Assembly: GCA_020072785.1 (NCBI GenBank)
Contig: JAIQGG010000006.1
Span: 1-64,000 of the forward strand
Reading direction: 5' to 3'
Length of the DNA: 64,000 bases
From: Terriglobia bacterium
GTDB taxonomy: Bacteria > Acidobacteriota > Terriglobia > Acidiferrales > UBA7541
The notes under the pieces are model-generated. The model was not told where the DNA came from. It ran no database searches and worked only from the letters and a program-made list of their open reading frames with translations. Positions 35,828 to 44,491 of this stretch are shown here, in pieces. Made by a program: the position numbers and the translations under genes. Position 1 is the first letter of the stretch. Each line of letters begins with the position of its first letter.

Positions 35828-36630
35828 TTCACCGCACGCTGGCGATTCCGCTGCCTGCGGTCATCCTGGTCCTCGGTCTTTGCCAGGCAGGGCAAGCGCA
35901 GACCGCTCCGCAAGAAACGCCCACACCTCCTTCCGCAGCGCAAACTACCCTCGCGCCAGCCCTTTCTGCAGAACAGCTTGCCGATCTCCACATGGCCCGC
36001 AAGGAATTCCGGGAAGCGGCCGCGGCCTTCCAGCAGCTCGTGGACCAATCTCCGCACAACGCCGTGTATCTGAACAAGCTGGGGATCGCCTATCACCAGA
36101 TGGGGCAGGTGGGCCTGGCCCTGAAGTGCTATAAGAGTGCGGTGAAGGCCAACCCTTCCTATGCCGATGCGCACAACAACATCGGCACCGTCTGGTATCA
36201 GCGCAAGAAATATGGCAAAGCCATCAAGGCTTACCAGAAGGCCATCGCGGTGCGCCCGGAGATGGCCGTGCTGCACAGCAATCTTGGGTACGCCTATTTC
36301 TCGGAAAAGAAATACGAAGAGGCGATCCGGGCGTTCCGCGACGCGCTGGCCCTGGATCCGCAGTTCTTCGAGCAAATGTCCTCGCGCAACGCCTCGGTCC
36401 TGCAGGACCGTTCGGTAGAGGATCGCGGGCGTTTTTATTTCCTGCTGGCGAAGTCGTTTGCGCAGAGCGGCAACGTGGAACGCTGCCTGCACTACCTGCG
36501 CAAAGCGCGTGACGAGGGTTACACCTCGTTCGCGACCGTGAAGACGGACCCGGCCTTTGCGGCGGTCCGCGCCACTCCCGAGGTGCAGGATCTGCTCGCG
36601 CCGCGACCGCCGGAAACCGCGCAACCCTAA
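35824..36630 (+). CDS. Secreted TPR protein coupled to the PBP gene
   Basis: 268 residues. The signal peptide IPLPAVILVLGLCQAGQAQ is followed by a Pro/Thr-rich linker and about four TPR units (roughly 50-190: NAVYLNKLGIAYHQMGQVGL, SYADAHNNIGTVWYQRKKY). Periplasmic location likely. The ATGA overlap with the PBP gene suggests fixed co-production. It may act as a partner or scaffold of the peptidoglycan synthase (analogous to LpoB or YbgF/CpoB-type helpers), which is inference from context. Confidence 0.78.
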   Translation: MIHRTLAIPLPAVILVLGLCQAGQAQTAPQETPTPPSAAQTTLAPALSAEQLADLHMARKEFREAAAAFQQLVDQSPHNAVYLNKLGIAYHQMGQVGLALKCYKSAVKANPSYADAHNNIGTVWYQRKKYGKAIKAYQKAIAVRPEMAVLHSNLGYAYFSEKKYEEAIRAFRDALALDPQFFEQMSSRNASVLQDRSVEDRGRFYFLLAKSFAQSGNVERCLHYLRKARDEGYTSFATVKTDPAFAAVRATPEVQDLLAPRPPETAQP

Positions 36631-36697
36631 GTGTTCCAGGGACAGCTCGGCCCGCGTATCCGTTTCCTTTGCGGCATCTGTTACAATCCGAGGCAAC

Positions 36698-38422
36698 ATG
36701 CTGCGAAGAGTACGCGCAAGCCATTTGGTTCGCGCCGCGGGGGCCGCTCTGGCAATTACCTTGCTCCCTGTTCTGTGCTGCGCGCAGGCCGCCCCGGAGC
36801 ACCGGCGCGCCGCGGCAGAGGCCGGGCCGCGCGGAGTCTTTCTCGTTTTTCCGTTTGAAAATGCGGGTGCGGATGCGCGCCTGGACTGGCTGAGCGAAGG
36901 GCTGGAGGAACTGACCATCCAACGGCTGTCCGCGGCGGGCCAGCAGGTGTTTACGCACGAGGTGCGCGCGGCGGAGCTGGAGCGCTATGGACTGCCGTCT
37001 TCGGCGCGGCTGAGCCGGGCCAGCATGCTGCGGCTGGCGGAAGACCTGGATGCCGATTACATTTTCTTCGGGAGTTTCGCCGTGGAGGGAAAAAATCTGA
37101 CCGTGGAGGGCCGGCTGCTGCGCGTCAGTCCGGCGGCGCTTTTCCCGGCGGTGCGCGAATCCGGCACACTGGATTCGCTGATGGAGCTGCACACGCGCGC
37201 GGTGTGGCGGCTGCTCTCCTCCAGCGATCCGGATTTTCCGCTCCAGTTCGAAGAGTTTTCGCGGCTGCAGCGGCCCCTGCGACTGGACGCCTTTGAGCAC
37301 TACATCCGCGGGCGCCTGGCCGCCGAGGACGAGGGGCGCGTGCGCGAACTGCGCGAGGCCGTGCGCCTGGAGCCCGACTGGCCCGACCCGGCCTTCGCGC
37401 TCGGCCAGGCGTCGTTCGCGCGGCGCGATTGCACCACGGCCATCAGCTGGTTCAGCCGGGTGCCGAAGACGCATGACCGGTACCTCGAAGCGGTTTTTTC
37501 CTCCGGGGTGTGCCAGCTGTGGCTCAATCAGCCGGAGCGCGCCGAAGGGCAGTTCCTTTTGTTGCAAGATCTGCTGAAGAATAGCGCGAGCGGCGAGCTG
37601 CCGGAGATTCTGAACAATCTCGCCGTGGCCCGCCTGCGCAGCGGGAAAGCGGATGCGGCGCAGGCCGATCTGGTGCGCGCGGCGGAGCTCGATCCTGACG
37701 ACGACGATTACCCCTACAATCTCGGATTGCTGGCGTTGCGCGCGAATGATTTTCCGGGCGCGGCGGAGCGTTTCCGCGAGGCGGCGGGACGCGAACCCGA
37801 CGACGACGAAGCGCGGGCGCTCCTGATCTACGCGCTGGAACGCGGCGGACAGAAGGCCGAGGCCGACGTGGAGCGCGCCGCCAGCCTTTCCGGCGGGGAG
37901 CCCCTGCCGGCGGTGCGCCCCGAATTGCTGCCGCGGCTCGACCGCGTCAAGACGGAACTGGACACCACGGAGCTGCGCCAGGAGATTGAGACGGCGGAAG
38001 CCGCCGCTCCGGCGGCGCCTGCGTCCGTGCCTGCAGCGGGGCCAGGGAAGGCCAGCGGGCCAGCGGGGCGCCTCCGCGCCGGGCGCCAGCAGCTTGCCGC
38101 CGGGCGTCTGCCGGAGGCCGAGGGGGAATTTCGCGCGGCGCTGGCCGCGGATCCGCACGATGCGGGGGCGCACCGCGGCCTCGCGGAGATCGCCCGCCGG
38201 CAGGGACGGCTGGAAGATGCCGCGGAGGAGTACCGGGCCGCGCTGAAGTCCCGCGATTCGGCGACCGTGCGCACGGCGCTGGCGCGGATCTATCTGGAAC
38301 AGAAGAAGACGGAACAGGCCCGCCAGGAGCTGGAGAAGGCGCTGAAGCTCGCGCCGAATTACACCGAAGCCAAGCAACTGCTGCAGCGGCTGGATGCGGG
38401 CAAGCCGGGAGCCGGACGATGA
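36698..38422 (+). CDS. Periplasmic protein with FlgO/TolB-like N domain and TPR repeats
   Basis: 574 residues. Signal sequence (AGAALAITLLPVLCCAQA), then a ~130-residue domain (GVFLVFPFENAG ... DYIFFGSFAVEGKNLTVEGR) resembling the FlgO/CsgG/TolB N-terminal type found with TPRs. About seven TPR-like units follow, interrupted by an Ala/Pro linker around residue 440. GAGG precedes the ATG. Overlaps nfeD by ATGA. Exact function unknown; probably an envelope scaffold. Confidence 0.72.
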   Translation: MLRRVRASHLVRAAGAALAITLLPVLCCAQAAPEHRRAAAEAGPRGVFLVFPFENAGADARLDWLSEGLEELTIQRLSAAGQQVFTHEVRAAELERYGLPSSARLSRASMLRLAEDLDADYIFFGSFAVEGKNLTVEGRLLRVSPAALFPAVRESGTLDSLMELHTRAVWRLLSSSDPDFPLQFEEFSRLQRPLRLDAFEHYIRGRLAAEDEGRVRELREAVRLEPDWPDPAFALGQASFARRDCTTAISWFSRVPKTHDRYLEAVFSSGVCQLWLNQPERAEGQFLLLQDLLKNSASGELPEILNNLAVARLRSGKADAAQADLVRAAELDPDDDDYPYNLGLLALRANDFPGAAERFREAAGREPDDDEARALLIYALERGGQKAEADVERAASLSGGEPLPAVRPELLPRLDRVKTELDTTELRQEIETAEAAAPAAPASVPAAGPGKASGPAGRLRAGRQQLAAGRLPEAEGEFRAALAADPHDAGAHRGLAEIARRQGRLEDAAEEYRAALKSRDSATVRTALARIYLEQKKTEQARQELEKALKLAPNYTEAKQLLQRLDAGKPGAGR

Positions 38423-39819
38423 GAAAATTTCTGCAAAGAAGCAGCGCACGGGCGTGCGGCAGTTTTTGCGCCGCGGCGCTGGCGGTTTTCGTTCTCGCGC
38501 TGGCGCTGCTGCCGGCCGCGCCGGGGATAAATCCGCTGCGCGCGCAAGCCGCGCCGGGCGGGGCCACGGTGCTGGAGATGCAGATCGACCGCGAGATCGA
38601 GCCGGTTCTGGCGACGTATGTGAAGGAAGGGTTGCAGGACGCGGCGCAGCGGCACGCGGCGCTGGTGCTGATCACCATGGATACGCCGGGAGGGCTGAGC
38701 GACGCGATGCGCGAGATCAATACGCAGATTTTTTCTTCGCCGGTGCCGGTGGCGGTGTATGTCTCCCCGGCGGGCGCGCGCGGAGCCTCCGCCGGGTTCT
38801 TCGTTCTGCTCGCGGCGGACGTCGCGGCCATGGCGCCGGGCACGCATGCGGGTTCCGCGTCGCCGCTGCTGGCCATCGGGGCGCTTCCGGTGCAGATCGA
38901 CGATACGCTCAAGCGCAAAATCATGAGCGACGCCACGGCGTATTTGCGCAGCTACGCCGGGCAGCGCGGGCGCAACACCGTGCTGGCCGAGACGGCCATT
39001 ACCGAGGCCAAAGCGTTCACCGAGAAAGAGGCGCTGGAGGGCAAGCTGATCGATCTAATCGCCAGCTCGCCCGAGGATCTGCTGCGCCAGCTGAACGGGC
39101 GGGAGATCACGCGCTTCGATGGGACGAAGGTCCGGCTGGAGCTGGCGCAGCCGGTGATCACGCGCTTCGAGCTTTCGGCGCGGCAGCGCTTTCTGGCGCG
39201 CATCGTCGAACCGGACGTGTTCTTTATCCTGCTGATCTTCGGCGTGCTCGGGCTGTATGCGGAGTTTACGCACCCGGGGCTGATTGCGCCGGGGGTGATC
39301 GGGGGGATCTGCCTGGTGCTGGCGCTGTACGCCATGCACCTTCTGCCGGTGAACGCCGCGGGAGTATTTCTGATTCTGCTGGCGCTGGCGCTGTTCATTC
39401 TGGAAGCGAAATTCACGAGCCACGGGATTCTGGCGGCGGGCGGCATCGTGGCTATGCTGCTGGGCGCCGTTTTTCTGATCCGCTCGCCGCTCACCGGCGG
39501 CGGGGTGAGCCTGGCGATCGCGCTGGCGGTGACCCTGCCATTCGCGGTACTGACGATCGTGCTGATGCGGCTGGTGCTGCGCTCGCGGGGGTGGAAGCAA
39601 TCGGTCGGCCGGGAAGAAATGATCGGGCTCACCGGAAGCGTGGTGACGGCCATCCCCGGGGGCGGTGCAGGAGCCGCGCGCGAGGGCATGGTGCGGGTGC
39701 ACGGCGAGCTGTGGCGCGCGGCAGCGCCGCAGGCGGTGGCCAAGGGCGCAAGCGTGCGCATCGTAAGCGTGGACGGGTTGACCGTGCATGTTGAGCCGGC
39801 AGAAACCAAACCGGCGTAG
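38419..39819 (+). CDS. nfeD: Membrane-bound serine protease NfeD (ClpP-class)
   Basis: 466 residues, the long NfeD form. Signal peptide, then a ClpP-like protease domain with the nucleophile Ser124 in GARGASAGFF and general base Lys165 or Lys167 (DDTLKRKI). Next comes a block of four to five membrane helices (about 225-380) and the C-terminal NfeD OB-fold (LTGSVVTAIPGGG). Homologues cleave stomatins, and the next gene encodes an SPFH/stomatin-like protein, the conserved NfeD-SlipIn pairing. Confidence 0.92.
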   Translation: MRKFLQRSSARACGSFCAAALAVFVLALALLPAAPGINPLRAQAAPGGATVLEMQIDREIEPVLATYVKEGLQDAAQRHAALVLITMDTPGGLSDAMREINTQIFSSPVPVAVYVSPAGARGASAGFFVLLAADVAAMAPGTHAGSASPLLAIGALPVQIDDTLKRKIMSDATAYLRSYAGQRGRNTVLAETAITEAKAFTEKEALEGKLIDLIASSPEDLLRQLNGREITRFDGTKVRLELAQPVITRFELSARQRFLARIVEPDVFFILLIFGVLGLYAEFTHPGLIAPGVIGGICLVLALYAMHLLPVNAAGVFLILLALALFILEAKFTSHGILAAGGIVAMLLGAVFLIRSPLTGGGVSLAIALAVTLPFAVLTIVLMRLVLRSRGWKQSVGREEMIGLTGSVVTAIPGGGAGAAREGMVRVHGELWRAAAPQAVAKGASVRIVSVDGLTVHVEPAETKPA

Positions 39820-39996
39820 TTGCGGCGTTTCCTCGCGGGAGATGGTGGATTTGTCGTAAGCTGTGGCGGAGCAGGCGCGGAACGATCCTGAGCCAGCAGG
39901 AAAAAGAGTTTAGCGGGGCAAGCATTGGCAGTGGAAATCCTGAGGCTCCGACAAAATCACCGGGGCCTCAGGGTGACGAGCCGTCAGGAGGAGCGC

Positions 39997-40761
39997 ATGG
40001 AAATCGGATTTCTCTTCACCGTGGTGATCGTGGTGTTCGTGCTGGCGTGGTTCTGGAACTCGATCTATATCATCAAGGAGTGGGAACGCGGCGCGGTTCT
40101 GCGCCTCGGGCGCATGATCCCGGAGGCGAAGGGCGCGGGCCTGCGCATCGTCTTCTGGCCGATCGAGACGCTCTACCGCATTCCCCTGCGCGTGGTAACC
40201 CTGGACGTGCCGCCGCAGGACATCATCACGCGCGACAACGTGTCCGTGAAGGTCAACGCGGTTTGCTACTTCCGCGTGGTGGACGCGAATCTTGCGCTCT
40301 CGCAGGTCGAGAGCTATCAATATGCGACTTCGCAGCTGGCGCAGACGACGCTGCGCAGCGTGGTCGGCCAGTTCGAGCTGGATGAGATTCTTTCGCAGCG
40401 CGAAAAAGTGAATGCGAAACTCCAGGTGATTCTGGACCAGGACACCGAGGCTTGGGGCATCAAGGTCAGCAAGGTCGAGGTGAAGCAGGTGGATATCCCG
40501 GAGAGCATGCAGCGGGCCATCGCGCGGCAGGCGGAAGCCGAGCGCGAGCGCCGCGCCAAGATCATCCACGCCGAGGGCGAATTCGAAGCCTCGCAAAAGC
40601 TCGCCGACGCGGCACGCGTTCTGGAAACACAGGCCACGGCGATCCAGTTGCGGTATCTGCAGACGCTGACGGAGATTGGTGTCGAAAAGAACACAACGAT
40701 TGTATTTCCGCTGCCCATCGATATTATTAACAAGTGGGTACAGACTTTAGGGGGGAAGTAA
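39997..40761 (+). CDS. SPFH/stomatin-like membrane scaffold protein
   Basis: 254 residues; one N-terminal membrane hairpin or helix (EIGFLFTVVIVVFVLAWFW) followed by the SPFH domain (RGAVLRLGRM ... VTLDVPPQDIITRDNVSVKV) and a coiled coil (ARQAEAERERRAKIIHAEGE). AGGAGG supports the ATG at 39997. Partner and probable substrate of the upstream NfeD protease; forms membrane microdomain oligomers in known relatives. Confidence 0.92.
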   Translation: MEIGFLFTVVIVVFVLAWFWNSIYIIKEWERGAVLRLGRMIPEAKGAGLRIVFWPIETLYRIPLRVVTLDVPPQDIITRDNVSVKVNAVCYFRVVDANLALSQVESYQYATSQLAQTTLRSVVGQFELDEILSQREKVNAKLQVILDQDTEAWGIKVSKVEVKQVDIPESMQRAIARQAEAERERRAKIIHAEGEFEASQKLADAARVLETQATAIQLRYLQTLTEIGVEKNTTIVFPLPIDIINKWVQTLGGK

Positions 40762-40770
40762 CCGCAGGGC

Positions 40771-41436
40771 ATGGCATCCGGGGGGAAACGGCGGAGCGGG
40801 GGAGAACGCGTGCTGGAAGGGCGGCACGTCATCGGGCTGTTTGTGCTGATGCTGCTGTTCTCCGGTGTGTTCTTCACGCTGGGTTACGTCATGGGGCGCA
40901 ACCAGTACGACGGGCAGGTGCGCGCCGCGGCAAACCCTCACGGCTCGGCAGAAGCCGCCGTGGAAGGCAAGGGTGATGCCAAGTCCAAGAACGCCGCGAG
41001 CGGCGAACATTCCTCCGCGCCTCCGGATGCAACCGCGGCGCCCTATCCGGAGTGGGAGTTCTATCACGCGGGGGAAGCCGGAAAGTCCAATGACCGGCTG
41101 AAGCCCGCGGAGAGCGCGCCGAAGAGCATTGCCGCTGCCGCGAAGAACAGCGCGCCCCCGAAGCCGGCGCCCGCGGCGCTGAAGAAGAGTTCGATGAACG
41201 CGCCGCTGATTCCCGGAGGCGCAACCGTGCTGCAGGTGGCGGCGCTGACCAAGGAGTCCGACGCGCTGGAGCTGGCGCAGACTCTGCAGAAAAAGAAGTT
41301 TCCGGCGTTTGTGCTCACGCCCGGCGCCGATAAATTCTATCGCGTGCAAGTCGGCCCGTTTGCCGACCAGAAAGCCGCCGGCGCGGCAAAGAAGGGACTG
41401 GAGAGCGCCGGCTTCAAGGCCATCGTGAAGCGCTGA
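40771..41436 (+). CDS. SPOR-domain membrane protein
   Basis: 221 residues. Short basic cytoplasmic N terminus, one membrane helix (about 19-42), Ala/Pro/Lys-rich periplasmic linker and a C-terminal SPOR domain (about 147-221: GATVLQVAALTKESDALELA, YRVQVGPFADQKAA). SPOR domains bind denuded glycan at division sites, which fits the peptidoglycan gene cluster. The stop overlaps the lnt start (TGATG). Confidence 0.88.
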   Translation: MASGGKRRSGGERVLEGRHVIGLFVLMLLFSGVFFTLGYVMGRNQYDGQVRAAANPHGSAEAAVEGKGDAKSKNAASGEHSSAPPDATAAPYPEWEFYHAGEAGKSNDRLKPAESAPKSIAAAAKNSAPPKPAPAALKKSSMNAPLIPGGATVLQVAALTKESDALELAQTLQKKKFPAFVLTPGADKFYRVQVGPFADQKAAGAAKKGLESAGFKAIVKR

Positions 41437-43019
41437 TGGCGCCGCGGCGCGGGCTCTTCCGGTTTCCTCCCCCAACGAACGAAAAGACGATTGTCTGTCT
41501 GCGGCTTATTGCCGGCGCGGCTTGCGGCGCCCTGTTGTCCCTCTCCTGCACCGGGTGGTATCTCGGCATCTTTGCGTGGATGGCGCTGGCGCTGCTGCTG
41601 CTGACGCTGCGGGGCGCGCGGGGAGGCGTGGCTTTCGCGAGCGGCTTTCTCTACAGCTTCGTGTTCGTAGTGGCTTCGATTCCGTGGATCGCCACGGTGC
41701 TGGTGGCGCATGGCGGGATGTCGCGGGTGGCGGGAATCGGCGTGCTGCTGCTCATCGCCGCGGTGTTCGGCACCCTGACGGGCGGCTTTGCCTGGTGCGT
41801 GCAACGCATAGCGCGGCGGAGTTGGACGCTGGCCTGCGCGGCCGCGCCGTTCCTGTGGGTGGCCATGGAATTCGGGCAGGCGCGCATGCCGGACATCGGC
41901 TTTCCGTGGAATCTGCTCGGTTATGCGGCGGCGGAGAATCTCGCGCTCGCGCAATTGACCACGCTGACGGGGATCTACGGGCTGTCGTTTGTGGTGGCGG
42001 CGTTTAACGCGCTGCTGGCCTGGACCATTGCGGGAGGAGGGCGGAAGCACGCCGGGTATCTGCTGGGCGCGAGTGCGATGATCGTTGTGGTGATGTGGAT
42101 CGGGCCGGGTCTTGTGCCGGAACAACGGCCCGCGCATTATGCGCGCGCGGTGCAGCTCAATTTCCCAGAGCTGGAGCAGTATCCGCAGGACTGGTTCGGA
42201 GCCAACGCCGCGGCACTCGCGGAGATCGAGAGTTTGAGCCTCGCGCCGTCGCCGCATTCGCCGGATCTGCTGATCTGGCCGGAAGCGCCGGCGCCGTTTT
42301 CGTTTCAGGATGCGCAGTTTGCCAGGCGGGCTTCGAGCCTGGCCATCCGCTTCGGGCATCCGTTTCTGGCGGGGGCGATCGAGTGGAAGGCGACGGGCGG
42401 GGAAGCGCGCGGCGGGTTCGCGCCGTACAACAGCGCGATCCTGGTGGACGCGCAGGGCCAGCGGGTTTTTTCCTACGACAAGATGCATCTCGTGCCCTTC
42501 GGGGAATACGAACCGTTTCCGCTGATTCACCAGGTGGTGCGCGCGGTTTCGGAGGAGGTCGGCGGATTCCGTGCCGGCAGGAGGGTGGCGGTGGGGCGGC
42601 TTCCCGGCGGCGAGCGCTTCGGCGTGTTTATCTGCTACGAGGCGATCTTCCCGGGAGAGATCCGGCGCTTCGCGGCGAATGGCGCGCAGCTTTTCGTGAA
42701 TATTTCGAATGACGGCTGGTTCGGGCGCTCCGCAGCGCCGAAACAGCATCTGCGGATGGCGCGGATACGCGCGGTGGAGAACCGCCGCTGGCTGCTACGC
42801 GTGACCAATAACGGCTACACGGTGTCGGTGGATCCCTATGGACGCGTGATCGCCGGGCCGCCGGCGGATGTACGCCAGGCCGCCGATCTGCCGTACGATT
42901 TTCGCACGGGGATGACCGTGTATGCGCGGTTCGGCGACTGGTTCGCCTGGCTCTGCGTGCTCATTTCGGCTATTCTGCTAGCAAAGGTGTTCCGCGCCGG
43001 TAAGGCAGGCTCGGCGTAA
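41436..43019 (+). CDS. lnt: Apolipoprotein N-acyltransferase
   Basis: 527 residues; transfers the third acyl chain to the N-terminal Cys of lipoproteins in the inner membrane. Six or more N-terminal helices, then the nitrilase-type periplasmic domain with catalytic Glu283 (WPEAPAPF), Lys349 (YDKMHLVPFGEYE) and Cys400 (FICYEAIFP), and a final C-terminal helix. It overlaps the SPOR gene. Shows that the organism has an outer membrane and triacylated lipoproteins. Confidence 0.95.
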   Translation: MAPRRGLFRFPPPTNEKTIVCLRLIAGAACGALLSLSCTGWYLGIFAWMALALLLLTLRGARGGVAFASGFLYSFVFVVASIPWIATVLVAHGGMSRVAGIGVLLLIAAVFGTLTGGFAWCVQRIARRSWTLACAAAPFLWVAMEFGQARMPDIGFPWNLLGYAAAENLALAQLTTLTGIYGLSFVVAAFNALLAWTIAGGGRKHAGYLLGASAMIVVVMWIGPGLVPEQRPAHYARAVQLNFPELEQYPQDWFGANAAALAEIESLSLAPSPHSPDLLIWPEAPAPFSFQDAQFARRASSLAIRFGHPFLAGAIEWKATGGEARGGFAPYNSAILVDAQGQRVFSYDKMHLVPFGEYEPFPLIHQVVRAVSEEVGGFRAGRRVAVGRLPGGERFGVFICYEAIFPGEIRRFAANGAQLFVNISNDGWFGRSAAPKQHLRMARIRAVENRRWLLRVTNNGYTVSVDPYGRVIAGPPADVRQAADLPYDFRTGMTVYARFGDWFAWLCVLISAILLAKVFRAGKAGSA

Positions 43020-43027
43020 AGAGAAGG

Positions 43028-43130
43028 ATGAAATTCGAAATGCGAAATTCGAAACCCGGCAGCAAAGATAAAGCGAGGGCAGCTGTCGAATTTCCATTTT
43101 CGGATTTCGAGTTTCGAATATCGTATCTTG
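43028..43130. repeat. TTCGAAA-type low-complexity repeat before prfB
   Basis: A stretch rich in GAAATTCGAAA and its complement (arms near 43028-43055 and 43090-43125), able to form an imperfect hairpin. Related stretches occur at 55437-55527 and inside the dnaE2-like gene at 60533-60590. Confidence 0.6.
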
Positions 43131-43138
43131 GATAATAG

Positions 43139-44297
43139 ATGATTCTGGAAGACCTCGAATACCGATTTGGACCTCTGCAGGAGCGCATCCAGCTCGTCCG
43201 GAGCTATCTTTGACCCCGCGCAGCATCGCGAGCGCCTGAAGACGCTGGAAGCGCGCATGAGCAAACCGGACTTCTGGGACGATCAGGAAGCGGCGCAAGG
43301 CGTGCTGCGCGAGCGCAAGCGCTCGGAAGACCAGGTCGCGGCGGATGAAAAGCTGACGCGATTCACCGGCGACGTCGAAACGTATATCCATCTGGCCAAA
43401 GAGGAGATGAATGCGGCGCAGCGCGAGGAGCTGCTGAAAGAGCTGGCGCGCGAGCTAGACGCCGCGGAGAGCTACGTGGCCGAACTGGAAACGCGCACGC
43501 TGCTCTCCGGGGAGAACGACCACCTCAACGCCATTATGACCATCAAACCCGGCGCGGGCGGCACGGAATCACAGGACTGGGCGGAAATCCTGCTGCGCAT
43601 GTATCTGCGCTGGACGGAGCGCAAGGGCTTCCGCGCCGCCGTTCTCGACGAGTCACCGGGCGAAGAAGCGGGGATCAAATCGGCCACGGTGCGCATCGAA
43701 GGGGAAAACGCCTACGGACTGCTGATCGGGGAGAGCGGGGTGCACCGGTTGGTGCGCATTTCGCCGTTCGACCAGGCGGCGCGGCGGCATACCTCGTTTG
43801 CCTCGGTCTTCGTGATCCCGGAGATTGACGACCGCATCGAAGTGAACATCCGCCCCGAGGATCTGCGCGTGGACACCTATCGCGCCGGGGGCAAGGGCGG
43901 GCAGAACGTGAACAAGGTGGAGACGGCCATCCGCATCACGCATCTGCCGACCAACGTGGTGGTGCAGTGCCAGGCGGAGCGCAGCCAGCACAAGAACCGT
44001 GAACTGGCGATGAAGATGCTGCGCTCGCGGCTCTACGAACTGGAGCTGGAAAAGCGCCAGGCGGCGACCGACAAGCTGGACGAGACGAAGCTGGAGATCA
44101 GCTTCGGCAGCCAGATCCGCTCTTACGTCCTGCAGCCCTACCGCCTGATCAAGGACAATCGCACGAAGTTCGAAATGGGCGACGTGGACCGCGTGCTGGA
44201 TGGCGACCTGGATCCCTTCATCCGCAGCTACCTGCTGGCCAAGAAGAAGAAGGGCAAGCTGGAGGTTCAGGTCGAAGACGACAGTGACGCGGCGTGA
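43139..44297 (+). CDS. prfB: Peptide chain release factor 2, with programmed +1 frameshift
   Basis: Product about 385 residues: 24 codons from the ATG at 43139 to an in-frame TGA at 43211, then a +1 shift to read GAC at 43212 onward (join 43139-43210 with 43212-44297). The slippery site TATCTTTGAC is the classical prfB element, autoregulated by RF2 itself since TGA is its own codon. The GGQ motif (about residues 253-255) and SPF anticodon-mimic (about 208-210) are intact. N terminus ILEDLEYRFGPLQERI is normal for RF2. Confidence 0.95.
43196..43214 (+). promoter_or_regulatory. prfB programmed frameshift site
   Basis: The sequence CGGAGC precedes TATCTTTGAC. CTT-TGA is the shift codon plus stop, and GGAG three bases upstream is the internal Shine-Dalgarno-like stimulator (often AGGGGG elsewhere). 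Confidence 0.9.
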
Positions 44298-44383
44298 GCG
44301 GGCCCTTTCAACCTACATTTTTTGCCGTTCGACCCCGCCAGGCCGCCGTTCGCTGATTTTCTAACACATGTGAATTCAACGCG

Positions 44384-44412
44384 TTGACAGCGGTAAGAGC
44401 GGGTGCTAGCCT
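44384..44412 (+). promoter_or_regulatory. Sigma-70-type promoter candidate for metK
   Basis: Perfect -35 TTGACA (44384-44389), 17-bp spacer, -10 TAGCCT (44407-44412), which matches TATAAT at three positions. About 80 bp upstream of the metK start. Confidence 0.5.
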
Positions 44413-44437
44413 GCATAAGTTATTAAGAAGAGGAAAT

Positions 44438-44460
44438 TTGCGTCTGGCGCAAGGTTTTTT
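44438..44460 (+). terminator. Terminator-like hairpin in the metK leader
   Basis: TTGCG-tctgg-CGCAA followed by GG and six T residues. A small stem of only 5 bp, but the layout is that of an attenuator between promoter and ribosome binding site. Confidence 0.35.
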
Positions 44461-44491
44461 GGCTCCTCCATTATCCTAAGGAGAGATCAGT

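Larger units (their letters stand above)
44298..44491 (+). other. metK promoter and leader region
   Basis: 194 bp between prfB and metK holding a promoter candidate and a small hairpin with T-run. I see no recognisable SAM riboswitch core. Confidence 0.5.

Noticed and set aside
44413-44491. SAM riboswitch before metK
   Set aside because: Leader is too short and lacks the kink-turn and core I know for SAM-I, SAM-II or SAM-III classes.
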